From RGIG5612 sp045598285 (GTDB taxonomy: Bacteria; Bacillota; Clostridia; Lachnospirales; Lachnospiraceae), in contig JAZLLU010000026.1 in assembly GCA_045598285.1 (NCBI GenBank), forward strand, positions 1-34,122: a stretch of 34,122 nucleotides of DNA, read 5' to 3'. A model generated the notes under the pieces. The model made no database searches. It saw nothing but the letters and a program-made list of their open reading frames with translations, and had not been told where the DNA came from. Both the position numbers and the translations under genes were made by a program. Positions 25,782 to 33,558 of this stretch are shown one piece after another; position 1 is the first letter of the stretch, and each line of letters begins with the position of its first letter.

Positions 25782-26941
25782 TGAAAAAACTTCTTAGCCG
25801 CATTGGCATTATTTTAATAACGGTTTTAGCGCTATTGCTTTCTGCATGCAGTAGCTTTAATGATGAACCGGCAAAATCTTCTACGTCGCTAAAGATTAAC
25901 GAACTTCTTGGAGCAGAGTATGAAGGCTCTAGGCTTGCTGTTCATTTTATTGATGTTGGGCAGGGCGATTGCTCGCTTCTTGAATGCGACGGTGAAGCTA
26001 TGATGATTGATGGTGGCGATAACGATGCATCTGATATTGTTTATACTTATCTTAAAAAGAATAACATAGGCCACTTAAAATATATTGTTGCGACTCATCC
26101 GGATTCGGATCATATCGGTGGCCTTTCGGGCGCATTAAATGCAGTTAGTAGTGTTGAGCAGGCTTTTTGCTCTGAGCTTGAATATGATACAAAAACTTTT
26201 GAAAACTTCAAAAAGAATTTGGATAAAAAGAATGTTACGCTAGAGGTGCCAAAGCTTGGTTCAACCTTTAGTCTTGGCTCGGCTTCGTTTCAGATTATTG
26301 GACCTTTTGACTCTGAAGCAAGAAACGAAAACTCTATTGTTGTAAGGGTCGTTTTTGGTGAAACTTCGTTTCTGTTTATGGGCGATGCGGACCATGACGA
26401 GGAAAATGATTTAATTAAGTCGAAATATGAAATTAAAAGTGATGTTATAAAAATTGGTCATCATGGCAGCGCGGATTCTACTTCGAAAAAGTTTTTGAAA
26501 AAAGTTAATCCTACTTTTGCAACGATTTCGTCTGGCAAGAATAATCAATACCGTCATCCACATGAAGAGACTTTAGCGCTCCTAAAAAATGAAAAGGTAA
26601 CTCTTTTTAGAACTGATATGCAAGGCGATATTGTTTTCGTAAGTGATGGTAAAGAAATAAAGTTTGCAACGGCTAGGAATAGTGATGCTAATACGTTTCT
26701 TACTTTTAGGGAATTATATGAAGAAAATAATACAGAAAAAATAGAAGAGACTTCTGCTAATGAAACATCGAAGGATTTGGTAAAGGCTAGTTATGTTTTG
26801 AATTCAAACACGATGAAATTCCATCTTCCCGGTTGCAGACATGTTAAAGAAATAAATGATGAAAATAGAGTTGATTTTGAAGGGACTAGGCAAGAAGTTA
26901 TTGATAAGGGATATTCACCTTGTGGCACTTGCCATCCATAG
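25781..26941 (+). CDS. ComEC-type metallo-beta-lactamase-fold lipoprotein
   Basis: A signal peptide with lipobox 'LLSAC' (Cys23) anchors it outside the membrane. The MBL fold shows 'FIDVGQGDCSLLECDGEAMMIDGG', the metal motif 'THPDSDHIGG', 'FLFMGDADHDEE' and 'IGHHGS', as in the hydrolase domain of ComEC. The C-terminus adds a small Cys/His domain, 'FHLPGCRHVKEI' followed later by 'YSPCGTCHP', of the Ada-like zinc type often joined to extracellular nucleases and MBL proteins. It probably degrades a nucleotide or nucleic acid outside the cell. Codon use shifts here to more CTT/GTT than in the island. Confidence 0.8.
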   Translation: MKKLLSRIGIILITVLALLLSACSSFNDEPAKSSTSLKINELLGAEYEGSRLAVHFIDVGQGDCSLLECDGEAMMIDGGDNDASDIVYTYLKKNNIGHLKYIVATHPDSDHIGGLSGALNAVSSVEQAFCSELEYDTKTFENFKKNLDKKNVTLEVPKLGSTFSLGSASFQIIGPFDSEARNENSIVVRVVFGETSFLFMGDADHDEENDLIKSKYEIKSDVIKIGHHGSADSTSKKFLKKVNPTFATISSGKNNQYRHPHEETLALLKNEKVTLFRTDMQGDIVFVSDGKEIKFATARNSDANTFLTFRELYEENNTEKIEETSANETSKDLVKASYVLNSNTMKFHLPGCRHVKEINDENRVDFEGTRQEVIDKGYSPCGTCHP

Positions 26942-26952
26942 GAGGTATTACT

Positions 26953-27117
26953 ATGTGTTTTGGTAAGAAAAAAACTAGAGAAGATATTATTAGAGAAAAC
27001 CAGGAGCGTCATGAGTTCTGGGGCGTTGACCTTGCGCCTGATGTTCCGGACGATGACCCGAATAAGTGGATCGACGAGATGGAAACCGCCGATATATTTT
27101 TTGATGATTTCTTTTAA
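26953..27117 (+). CDS. Small acidic protein, 54 aa, unknown function
   Basis: GGAGG 7 bases upstream fixes the start at 26953; a longer frame from 26920 overlaps the previous gene and lacks a site. The protein begins MCFGKKKTREDIIRENQERH and has an acidic tail rich in Asp. I do not recognise it. The short gaps on either side suggest cotranscription with its neighbours. Confidence 0.6.
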   Translation: MCFGKKKTREDIIRENQERHEFWGVDLAPDVPDDDPNKWIDEMETADIFFDDFF

Positions 27118-27129
27118 GGTATGAACGAA

Positions 27130-28071
27130 ATGATTAAAATTAAAATTCTTTTAACACCGAAGATTGATATTGACTTGATAAATAGTGATGCTATGGGAGA
27201 GGGAAGACTCTTTTATGATCACTATTTAAAAGGTGGCGATGTTTATGAAATTGATTTTGGCATCGGTGTTAAGAGAGCCTATTTTAAAGATGGAATTATG
27301 ATGATGGCGTTAGGCCAGGGAAAAGTTTCGGCTGCCTTTTATCTTAGTACACTTTTAAGAGATAATCGTTTTGATTTTTCAGATGCTTACATATTAAATA
27401 TTGGTTGCTGCGGATGCGCCACGGGGTACGGAACAATGGGGGATGTTTTTGTAATAACTTCTGCCGTTGATGGCGACTTAGGAAACAGAGTTGATAAAAG
27501 TGAGCTGCAAAACAAAGAACATACAGGATGGTTTCACAACAAAGTTTTTGATGATGTTTCAAATATTAGATTTAATGAAGAATTAGCCGATAAGGTTTTT
27601 AACCTTGTTAAGGATACAAAGCTTAAAACAACGCCGCACACAAAAGAAGTTTTATTTAATTCATATGGCGACGCAGCATGGGCTAATAGAGAACCAATGG
27701 TTAAAAAGGGTACTACGCTAACTTCTGATAATTATTGGAAAGGCGAAGTAGGCCATGAAATTGCTAAAGAGATAGTAAAATTTTATAACTGCCCGGACCC
27801 TTATGCGACATCGGAGATGGAAGATATTGCCGTTGCATGGACATGCAAAAATATTGGCAACTTTGAAAGGCTTATTACTATAAGAGCTGCGGCTAATACA
27901 GATACATTTCTAAAGAATGCAACACCAGAAAATCTTTGGACTAAAGATAATCAAGACACTGAACATATGGAAGATTTTCCTGAGACTGCCGACATTTTCC
28001 CAGTGGCTATGGAAAACATGTTCAATGTTTGCAAAATAATAATTGATGCAATAATTGTTGGGGATTTTTGA
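27130..28071 (+). CDS. Nucleoside phosphorylase-like (NUP family) protein
   Basis: About 313 aa with the phosphorylase fold signatures 'MMALGQGKVSAA', 'YILNIGCCGCATGYGTMGDVFV', 'SEMEDIAVAW' and 'ITIRAAANTD'. The pattern matches the purine nucleoside permease (NUP) family, which despite the name has the phosphorylase fold. No membrane segment or signal peptide is visible. The upstream AAGG abuts ATG 27121, so ATG 27130, 9 bases further on, is the better start. Substrate unproven. Confidence 0.7.
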   Translation: MIKIKILLTPKIDIDLINSDAMGEGRLFYDHYLKGGDVYEIDFGIGVKRAYFKDGIMMMALGQGKVSAAFYLSTLLRDNRFDFSDAYILNIGCCGCATGYGTMGDVFVITSAVDGDLGNRVDKSELQNKEHTGWFHNKVFDDVSNIRFNEELADKVFNLVKDTKLKTTPHTKEVLFNSYGDAAWANREPMVKKGTTLTSDNYWKGEVGHEIAKEIVKFYNCPDPYATSEMEDIAVAWTCKNIGNFERLITIRAAANTDTFLKNATPENLWTKDNQDTEHMEDFPETADIFPVAMENMFNVCKIIIDAIIVGDF

Positions 28072-28077
28072 TATAAT
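28069..28077 (+). promoter_or_regulatory. Extended -10 promoter of the femAB operon
   Basis: TGATATAAT overlaps the stop codon of the NUP-like gene and is followed by a GGAGG site at 28095-28099. There is no good -35 at 17 bases. Confidence 0.55.
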
Positions 28078-28109
28078 AAAGCGTAGTTTTATTTGGAGGT
28101 AATATTGGC

Positions 28110-29366
28110 TTGGCACTTTTTAATTTAAAAGAAATTTCTGAAAACGAATTCACAACTTTTATACGGACTCAAAAAATTGGTTGCCCTTTGCAAACTGCTG
28201 GATGGGGCAAGGTTAAAGAGGATGCTTGGGAGTGTATGTTCGTAGGCCTTTATGATGAGGCTGAAGCGATGCATGCAGCGGCTATGATTTTAGTTAGAAA
28301 AATTATTTCTGGCTTTAAGATGGCTTATCTTCCTCGTGGCCCTGTTTTTGATGAGTGGAGCCAAGATAAAATTTCTGCCTTTGCAGATGGAATGAAAATC
28401 GTAATGAAAAATCACGGCGTTACATATTATGTAATGGACCCTGTTTTAATTCATAAATCTTCTTCGATTGGCGCTCATGAAGATGAAATTTTTAATCTCT
28501 GGAAAAATCCTGAAGACGAATTTAATAATATTAACAACATGCTTAAGAAGGCTGGCTTAAAGCACAAAGGTTTTTCTAAAAAACTTAGCGAAACTATCCA
28601 GCCTAGAATTAATGTGGTTGTTCCTTTAGCGAAAGATGAAAATACTTTCCTTAGCATGGACGAACTTAAAAAGACTTTTAATAAGAGAACGAGAGAGTGC
28701 ATCGGTGCGTATCATGAAAAGCGCGGCATTAGTTTTGAGAAGGTTGCACCTACAGATGAGAACATCCATATTTTATCTGACTTTGTTCAGCTTACTGCGG
28801 ATAAGAAAAATATAAATCTTAGAGGCGAAAATTATTTTAAGAAGATTTGCGAATACATGGGCGAGGATGCGACGATTTACTTTGCATACGCCGACCTTGA
28901 TAAATATATAGAGTTCTTATCGGCTAAGAGAACGGATGAAGTTAACGAAAAACTTGAAAAAGAAATTAAAGAGCTTGAAGAGATGAAGGCGGCTAAAGGC
29001 AGCAAGGTTGTGCTTAGTGCTATGCTTCATATATTCCCTCCAAACAAAGAAGGAATTAGAATTGTTGATTATATTTATTCTGGCACGGATATTTCATTGG
29101 CGGCTTTTAGAAATTTACAAATCGCTTCTGGGCTTATGTACTTTACTATGGGCGATTGTATTGAGCGTAAGTGTCAGTATCTTAACCTGGGCGGAATTCA
29201 CTACGTTGGCGACGACGATCTTTATAAATTTAAGGCTAGATTTAATTCTCTGATTTATGAGTATGGTGGAGAATGGGACGGAGTTATTTCTAAAGGAAAA
29301 TATCTAATTATCTCCAAAATGATTCCTTTGGCAAAGAAGATGCTTTCCCTTGTTAAACACAGATAA
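28110..29366 (+). CDS. FemAB-family peptidoglycan aminoacyltransferase
   Basis: 418 aa, the normal FemABX length. Features are 'GWGKVKEDAWECMFVGLYDE', 'MAYLPRGPVFDEW', 'LKKTFNKRTRECIGAYHEKRG', and a coiled-coil arm near residues 275-300 ('KLEKEIKELEEMKAAKG'). The C-terminal GNAT-like domain has 'YIYSGTD' and 'YLNLGG'. These enzymes add amino acids from aminoacyl-tRNA to the peptidoglycan interpeptide bridge. The start is TTG at 28110 with GGAGG 10 bases before. The stop overlaps the next start as TAATG. Confidence 0.85.
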   Translation: MALFNLKEISENEFTTFIRTQKIGCPLQTAGWGKVKEDAWECMFVGLYDEAEAMHAAAMILVRKIISGFKMAYLPRGPVFDEWSQDKISAFADGMKIVMKNHGVTYYVMDPVLIHKSSSIGAHEDEIFNLWKNPEDEFNNINNMLKKAGLKHKGFSKKLSETIQPRINVVVPLAKDENTFLSMDELKKTFNKRTRECIGAYHEKRGISFEKVAPTDENIHILSDFVQLTADKKNINLRGENYFKKICEYMGEDATIYFAYADLDKYIEFLSAKRTDEVNEKLEKEIKELEEMKAAKGSKVVLSAMLHIFPPNKEGIRIVDYIYSGTDISLAAFRNLQIASGLMYFTMGDCIERKCQYLNLGGIHYVGDDDLYKFKARFNSLIYEYGGEWDGVISKGKYLIISKMIPLAKKMLSLVKHR

Positions 29367-30202
29367 TGGTTTATCTAATTTTAGCAATTGCATCTAGCGC
29401 ACTAGTTTCTATTTTCATGAAACTCAGCGAGAAAAAAAGACAAAGCGAAACGGGTATGCTTATTTTTAATTATGCAGCATGCGTTGTTTTTGCGTTGCTT
29501 TTAAGCCCTAACATAAATCCGTTTTCGCAAAAAGAAGGTCTTGCGATCACTTTTGTTCTTGGCGCAATTGCTGGCGTTATTTATCTTGCCACTTTGGTTC
29601 TTGTTCAGATAAATATAAAACGCAACGGCGTTGTTTTGGGCGCGACATTTATGAAACTTGGCGTTATCGTTTCGGTTCTTGTTGCGATTTTCGCATTTTC
29701 CGAAAAACCTGGAGCAAAGCAGATTATTGGTATTGTGCTTGCTATTGGCGCGATTATTATTTTTAACTTTGATAAAAATGGCATGGAAGGCAACAAAAAT
29801 ATTTTCCTGCTTTGCTTAGTTTTAATTGCCTCCGGAGCATGTGACGCAATAATCAACGTATTTAATAATGTTGGGCCAGCCAAACTTTCGGATGGATTTT
29901 TATTCTTAAACTTCGCATTTGCTCTTATTTGCGCAATAATTTTATTACTAATAAGAAAAGAAAAAATTGGTTGGTGGGATGTGCTTTTTGGGGCATTAGT
30001 CGGAATCCCAAACTACCTTTCTTCTAGGTTTGTTTTACTTGCTCTTGGCCAGTTAGACGCCGTAGTCGTTTATCCGATTTACAGTATTGGTACATTAGTT
30101 GTCATAGGTATCGTTGGAATCTTTGCATTCAAAGAAAAGATGACTATTGCAAAAGGTATTGGTATGGCGATAGTCGTAGTAGCCTTGGCATTATTAAGCT
30201 AA
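29366..30202 (+). CDS. EamA/DMT-family transporter
   Basis: 278 aa with about nine to ten hydrophobic helices in two halves, as in drug/metabolite transporters. 'GAFMKLG'-like and 'YPIYSIGTLVVIGIVGIFAFKEKMT' segments are typical of EamA repeats. It is coupled to femAB by a TAATG overlap, suggesting a cell-wall or amino-acid related substrate, which cannot be read from sequence. No clear terminator follows it. Confidence 0.75.
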   Translation: MVYLILAIASSALVSIFMKLSEKKRQSETGMLIFNYAACVVFALLLSPNINPFSQKEGLAITFVLGAIAGVIYLATLVLVQINIKRNGVVLGATFMKLGVIVSVLVAIFAFSEKPGAKQIIGIVLAIGAIIIFNFDKNGMEGNKNIFLLCLVLIASGACDAIINVFNNVGPAKLSDGFLFLNFAFALICAIILLLIRKEKIGWWDVLFGALVGIPNYLSSRFVLLALGQLDAVVVYPIYSIGTLVVIGIVGIFAFKEKMTIAKGIGMAIVVVALALLS

Positions 30203-30222
30203 AAATAAATTTAAAATAATTC

Positions 30223-30251
30223 TTGACATTAATGCGTTAAAGCGTTAAAAT
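30223..30251 (+). promoter_or_regulatory. Strong promoter of the leader and ABC importer
   Basis: TTGACA (30223-30228), exactly 17 bases, TAAAAT (30246-30251). The spacer contains part of a direct repeat GCGTTAAA GCGTTAAA (30233-30249), a possible regulator site. The expected start of transcription is at 30257-30259, at or next to the leader ATG. Confidence 0.8.
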
Positions 30252-30258
30252 GCAAAAC

Positions 30259-30321
30259 ATGAAGAACACAAATAATTTCGTAGCAAACAAATATTATTAT
30301 TACGGCTATTACATAAAGTAA
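30259..30321 (+). CDS. Tyrosine-rich leader peptide, 20 aa
   Basis: A 20-codon frame ends ANKYYYYGYYIK, with six Tyr codons in seven positions (30292-30312). It lies between a strong promoter and a terminator in front of the ABC importer. This is the classical sensor of a ribosome-mediated attenuator. The ATG lies at or within 2 bases of the predicted mRNA 5' end and has no Shine-Dalgarno, so it would be read as a leaderless message. An in-frame ATG at 30250 lies inside the -10 box and cannot be transcribed. It is too short for standard gene finding. Confidence 0.8.
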   Translation: MKNTNNFVANKYYYYGYYIK

Positions 30322-30361
30322 TGGTTGTTTGAGTGCGTTTATGTTTAGCTGCTCGGGCAAC
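30284..30361 (+). promoter_or_regulatory. Attenuator alternative pairings (1:2 and 2:3)
   Basis: Region 1 CAAACAA (30284-30290), just before the Tyr codons, pairs perfectly with TTGTTTG (30325-30331). Region 2 GTTGTTTGAG (30324-30333) can pair over 10 bases, three of them G-U, with CTCGGGCAAC (30352-30361), which overlaps the left arm and loop of the terminator. A ribosome stalled on Tyr codons would cover region 1 and free 2:3, blocking the terminator. A ribosome reaching the stop at 30319 would cover region 2 and let the terminator form. Confidence 0.7.
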
Positions 30362-30377
30362 ACCGGGCAGCTTTTTT
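30347..30377 (+). terminator. Attenuator terminator (3:4)
   Basis: Stem AGCTGCTCGG (30347-30356) with CCGGGCAGCT (30363-30372), one G-U pair, loop GCAACA, followed by a run of T to 30377. A strong rho-independent terminator 30 bases before the first structural gene. Confidence 0.85.
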
Positions 30378-30407
30378 GTTTGCTAGAAAGAAAAAAGGAG
30401 ACTAAAA

Positions 30408-31367
30408 ATGAAAAAAACATTAGCAGTTATTTCTTTAATCAGTGTAGTGTTAGCATCGATTGGCCTTTGCGGATGTGGCTCTGGCTCAGAGGCTTCTTAT
30501 ACGGTTGGTATTTGCCAACTCGTTCAGCACCCAGCTCTTGATAAAGCCACACAAGGTTTTAAGGATGTTTTAAAGGAAGAGTTTGGCGATGCTATAACTT
30601 TCGATGAAGGCAATGCTTCTGGTGACAGCGCTACATGCTCAACCATCTGTAATGGATTTGTCTCGGAAGGCGTTGACTTAATTATGGCAAACGCAACCCC
30701 AGCTCTCCAAGCTGCAGCTTCTGCAACTAACTCAATCCCTGTTCTTGGAACTTCGATTTCAGGTTACGGCGTTGCTTTAGGCATAGACGATTTTAAGGAT
30801 GTTGTTGGCGGAAATATTTCCGGTACATCTGACCTCGCACCTATGGATGAGCAGGCTAATATCATGAGACAACTTTGGCCGGATGCTAAAAGCGTTGGAA
30901 TTATCTTTTGCTCTGGCGAAGCTAACTCGGTTTTCCAAGTTGAAGTTATGACAGAAGAACTTACAAAACTTGGCTTTAAGGTAAGCAGTTACTCATTTGC
31001 AGATTCAAACGATGTTTCTTTAGTTACTAAGACTGCATGCGAAGAGAACGACTTATTATATGTTCCTACTGATAACGTTGCCGCTTCATGCGCCGACGCA
31101 ATTAACGCAGTGGTTACAGAAACAAAGACTCCTGCTTTTGCAGCTGAAGAGGATCCTTGCAAAACTTTCGGCGTTGCAACTCTTACAATTGATTACTACG
31201 AGCTTGGAAGAATGACAGGAAAGATGGCTGTTAAGATTCTTAAAGGGGAAGCTGACATAAGCACTATGCCGGTTGAATACTTTGCAAATCCTGTTAAGAA
31301 ATTCAATGCTGAAAAAGCAAAACTTTTTGACGTAGCTATACCAGATGATTTTGAGGAAATAAAATAA
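30408..31367 (+). CDS. ABC importer substrate-binding lipoprotein (TrpX-like), predicted for tyrosine
   Basis: 319 aa with a signal peptide ending in the lipobox L-C-G-C (Cys23). The rest is an ABC_sub_bind-type periplasmic-binding fold: 'YTVGICQLVQHPALDKATQGF' at the mature start, 'PDAKSVGIIFCSGEANS', 'LLYVPTDNVAAS', 'FGVATLTIDYYELGRMTGKM'. This family includes TrpX of the Trp importers. AAAGGAG sets the start. The Tyr-rich attenuator upstream argues for tyrosine as ligand. The stop overlaps the permease start (TAATG). Confidence 0.85.
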   Translation: MKKTLAVISLISVVLASIGLCGCGSGSEASYTVGICQLVQHPALDKATQGFKDVLKEEFGDAITFDEGNASGDSATCSTICNGFVSEGVDLIMANATPALQAAASATNSIPVLGTSISGYGVALGIDDFKDVVGGNISGTSDLAPMDEQANIMRQLWPDAKSVGIIFCSGEANSVFQVEVMTEELTKLGFKVSSYSFADSNDVSLVTKTACEENDLLYVPTDNVAASCADAINAVVTETKTPAFAAEEDPCKTFGVATLTIDYYELGRMTGKMAVKILKGEADISTMPVEYFANPVKKFNAEKAKLFDVAIPDDFEEIK

Positions 31368-32326
31368 TGACTAATATATTTTTAGCAATTACATTTGCGA
31401 ATTTAGTTAATAGGCTCCCGGGAGGAATCTCCCAGGGGCTTATCTGGGGTATTATGGCCTTAGGCGTTTATATTACTTTTAGGATTTTAGATGTTGCCGA
31501 TTTAACTGTTGACGGTAGCTTTGCTACTGGTGGCGCAGTTTCGGCAATGCTTATTTTAGCGGGTGTGCCTGCGTGGATTTCATTAATTGCCGCTATAGTT
31601 GCTGGCGTTATCGCTGGAATTATTACTGGTCTTTTACACACTAAGCTTGGCATTCCTGCTATCTTGGCCGGCATCTTAACTCAGTTTGCGTTGTACTCAA
31701 TAAATTTAAGAATTATGGGGATGGCGGCGAATAAGCCTTTGAACCCTGACTTAAATAAACTTGTTATATCGTTGCGAAATATTCCAATTGCTATTTTAGA
31801 AGGTGCAATCTTCGCAATTGTTATCGTAGCAATTCTTTATTGGTACTTTGGAACAGAGCAAGGCAGCGCTATGCGGTCAACGGGAGCGAATCCTCAGATG
31901 AGTAGTGCGCTCGGAATTAATATTGATAATATGAAAATTATCGGACTTGGTCTTTCTAATGGGCTCGTTGCTTTGTCGGGCGCTCTTATGAGTCAGTATC
32001 AAGGCTTTGCTGATGTTAATCAAGGCCGTGGCGCAATCGTTATTGGTCTTGCCGCTGTTATTATTGGCGAGATTCTTTGCGATGCTATTTTCAGAAAAGG
32101 ATGTTCGTTCTATATTCGCCTTGGTTTTGTAATTATTGGTGGAATTGTTTACTACATAGTTATGGTTGTTATTCTATGGCTTAAACTTGATGCTAATGAC
32201 CTTAAATTATTTACTGCGATTATCGTTGCAATTTTTCTTGCTATTCCTTACCTTAAGAAAGAAAAAGGAAATTCATTTAAGGCTGCACTTGATTCAAGCT
32301 TGAAGTTTGGAAAGGGGGCAAAATAA
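31367..32326 (+). CDS. ABC importer permease
   Basis: 319 aa with about eight to nine membrane helices, of the BPD_transp_2 type (LivH/TrpY-like): 'GLIWGIMALGVYITFRILDVADLTVDGSF', 'GLLHTKLGIPAILAGILTQ', 'ALGINIDNMKIIGLGLSNGLVALSGALMSQYQGFADVNQGRG' is the coupling and conserved region, seen as short blocks. It is coupled to both neighbours by TAATG overlaps and forms the channel of the predicted tyrosine importer. Confidence 0.85.
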   Translation: MTNIFLAITFANLVNRLPGGISQGLIWGIMALGVYITFRILDVADLTVDGSFATGGAVSAMLILAGVPAWISLIAAIVAGVIAGIITGLLHTKLGIPAILAGILTQFALYSINLRIMGMAANKPLNPDLNKLVISLRNIPIAILEGAIFAIVIVAILYWYFGTEQGSAMRSTGANPQMSSALGINIDNMKIIGLGLSNGLVALSGALMSQYQGFADVNQGRGAIVIGLAAVIIGEILCDAIFRKGCSFYIRLGFVIIGGIVYYIVMVVILWLKLDANDLKLFTAIIVAIFLAIPYLKKEKGNSFKAALDSSLKFGKGAK

Positions 32327-33081
32327 TGCTGAAGTTACAAGAAGTTTCTAAAACATTTAATAAAGGTACGGTTAATCAGCGCGATGCCCTTGTGAAAGTT
32401 AATCTTGAATTAAAAGAAGGCGACTTCGTTTCTGTCATTGGTGGAAATGGTGCTGGAAAATCCACACTACTTAACGCTGTGGCCGGAACATGGCCAATAG
32501 ACGACGGAGCAATTTTTATTGACGGCGTAAATGTTACTGGAATGAAAGACTTCAAAAGAGCAAAATATATCGGCAGAGTTTTTCAAGACCCAAAGATGGG
32601 TACCGCCCCTAATATGCAAATAGAAGAGAATTTAGCGCTCGCGCTTAGGCGCGGAAACAAGCGCACGCTTAAGTGGGGCATAACTAAAGAGGAAAGAAAT
32701 TTGTTTAGAGACCAACTTTCTTTACTGGGGCTAGGGCTAGAAGATAGAATGACAACTAAGGTTGGACTTCTATCTGGTGGCCAGCGCCAAGCGCTAACTC
32801 TTTTGATGGCCGCAATTCAAAAGCCTAAGATTTTGCTCCTTGATGAGCACACCGCAGCACTAGACCCAGCGACAACTAAGCTTGTTTTAGAAGTTACGGA
32901 AAAGATAGTTAGAGATTTTAAGCTTACAACGCTTATGATCACGCATGACATGACAGATGCTCTAAGACATGGCGACCGCCTTATTTGCATGAATAACGGT
33001 CAAATTACACATGATATTGCTGGCGCAGACAAGGAAAAGATTACTACTGACGATTTATTCAAAATGTACTACCAAGAATAG
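32326..33081 (+). CDS. ABC importer ATP-binding protein
   Basis: 251 aa, a normal single-domain ATPase. Walker A 'GGNGAGKST' is at 39-47, the Q-loop is in 'GRVFQDPKMG', the signature is 'LSGGQRQALTL' near 149, Walker B 'ILLLDEHTAALDP' near 172, and the H-loop 'MITHDMTDA' near 205. The Walker B end is DEH instead of the commoner DEP. It powers the importer and lies in the same operon as the binding protein and permease. Confidence 0.9.
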   Translation: MLKLQEVSKTFNKGTVNQRDALVKVNLELKEGDFVSVIGGNGAGKSTLLNAVAGTWPIDDGAIFIDGVNVTGMKDFKRAKYIGRVFQDPKMGTAPNMQIEENLALALRRGNKRTLKWGITKEERNLFRDQLSLLGLGLEDRMTTKVGLLSGGQRQALTLLMAAIQKPKILLLDEHTAALDPATTKLVLEVTEKIVRDFKLTTLMITHDMTDALRHGDRLICMNNGQITHDIAGADKEKITTDDLFKMYYQE

Positions 33082-33086
33082 TATGC

Positions 33087-33092
33087 TATAAT
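33087..33092 (+). promoter_or_regulatory. -10 box directly before the 85-aa gene
   Basis: TATAAT begins 12 bases before ATG 33099, with a TATG two bases upstream. The predicted transcription start coincides with the ATG, giving a leaderless message. No good -35 is seen. Confidence 0.5.
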
Positions 33093-33098
33093 CAAAAT

Positions 33099-33356
33099 AT
33101 GTTTGAGAATGGTTATGGAAATTTTGAATACGAAACTGACTTTGACCGTTGCTACGAAATGGGGCACAGACCAGAAAGCATGAGTGCAGGCTATGGTTAT
33201 CGCCCAGAAGGATTCGGCCCAAGCCACTCTCCAGAGGCTAGAAAAGCTGAAAGGCTCTTTTCAAAGTTAGCTGCCGAAGGCAGATATGCTGACATCGACA
33301 AAGCAAAACACAACGAACAGTATAAAAATTACTTACTCGAAAACCTAGATATATAA
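33099..33356 (+). CDS. Small Tyr/Gly-rich protein, 85 aa, unknown function
   Basis: The N-terminal half is rich in Tyr, Gly and acidic residues ('MFENGYGNFEYETDF', then 'GYGYRPEGFGPSHSPE'); the C-terminal half is helical ('EARKAERLFSKLAAEGRY'). No ribosome binding site is present, and the -10 box at 33087-33092 suggests leaderless translation. A strong terminator follows at once, so this is a monocistronic gene. I do not recognise the family. Confidence 0.55.
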   Translation: MFENGYGNFEYETDFDRCYEMGHRPESMSAGYGYRPEGFGPSHSPEARKAERLFSKLAAEGRYADIDKAKHNEQYKNYLLENLDI

Positions 33357-33360
33357 AATC

Positions 33361-33385
33361 ATGGAAGGCCCAGGCCTTCCATTTT
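33361..33385 (+). terminator. Rho-independent terminator
   Basis: ATGGAAGGC/GCCTTCCAT, a 9-bp perfect stem with a CCAG loop (33361-33382), followed by TTTTATTTA. It ends the 85-aa gene and probably also read-through from the ABC operon. Confidence 0.85.
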
Positions 33386-33423
33386 ATTTAGATAAATTAA
33401 GAATTTGTAGAGGCCATTTGTAT

Positions 33424-33531
33424 TGGCTCGCGAAGCTGACGGCGCTAGCGCTGTGTGTGGGCGCGCGCCGCACCTTCGCTACTCGCGGTGGCTAACTTTG
33501 AATGACAGTACCTGTTCTTTCGAGTGCCACC
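33424..33531. other. GC-rich self-complementary segment
   Basis: Much richer in GC than its surroundings and without a convincing frame. It contains GCGAAG/CTTCGC (33430-33435/33474-33479) enclosing the palindrome GCGCTAGCGC (33442-33451). A second hairpin at 33487-33531 is closed by GGTGGC/GCCACC with an inner ACAG/CTGT. In an AT-rich genome this is a typical signature of a structured RNA or a palindromic repeat. Confidence 0.4.
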
Positions 33532-33558
33532 TTAGTTTATTAATTTAAAAAAATATTT

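Noticed and set aside
26920..27117. 65-aa version of the small acidic protein
   Set aside because: The extra 11 residues lie inside the previous gene; the GGAGG site clearly selects ATG 26953.
30203..30407. T-box riboswitch before the importer
   Set aside because: No T-box bulge sequence (TGGNACC) or Stem I pattern is present; the Tyr-codon leader and pairing arms explain the region.
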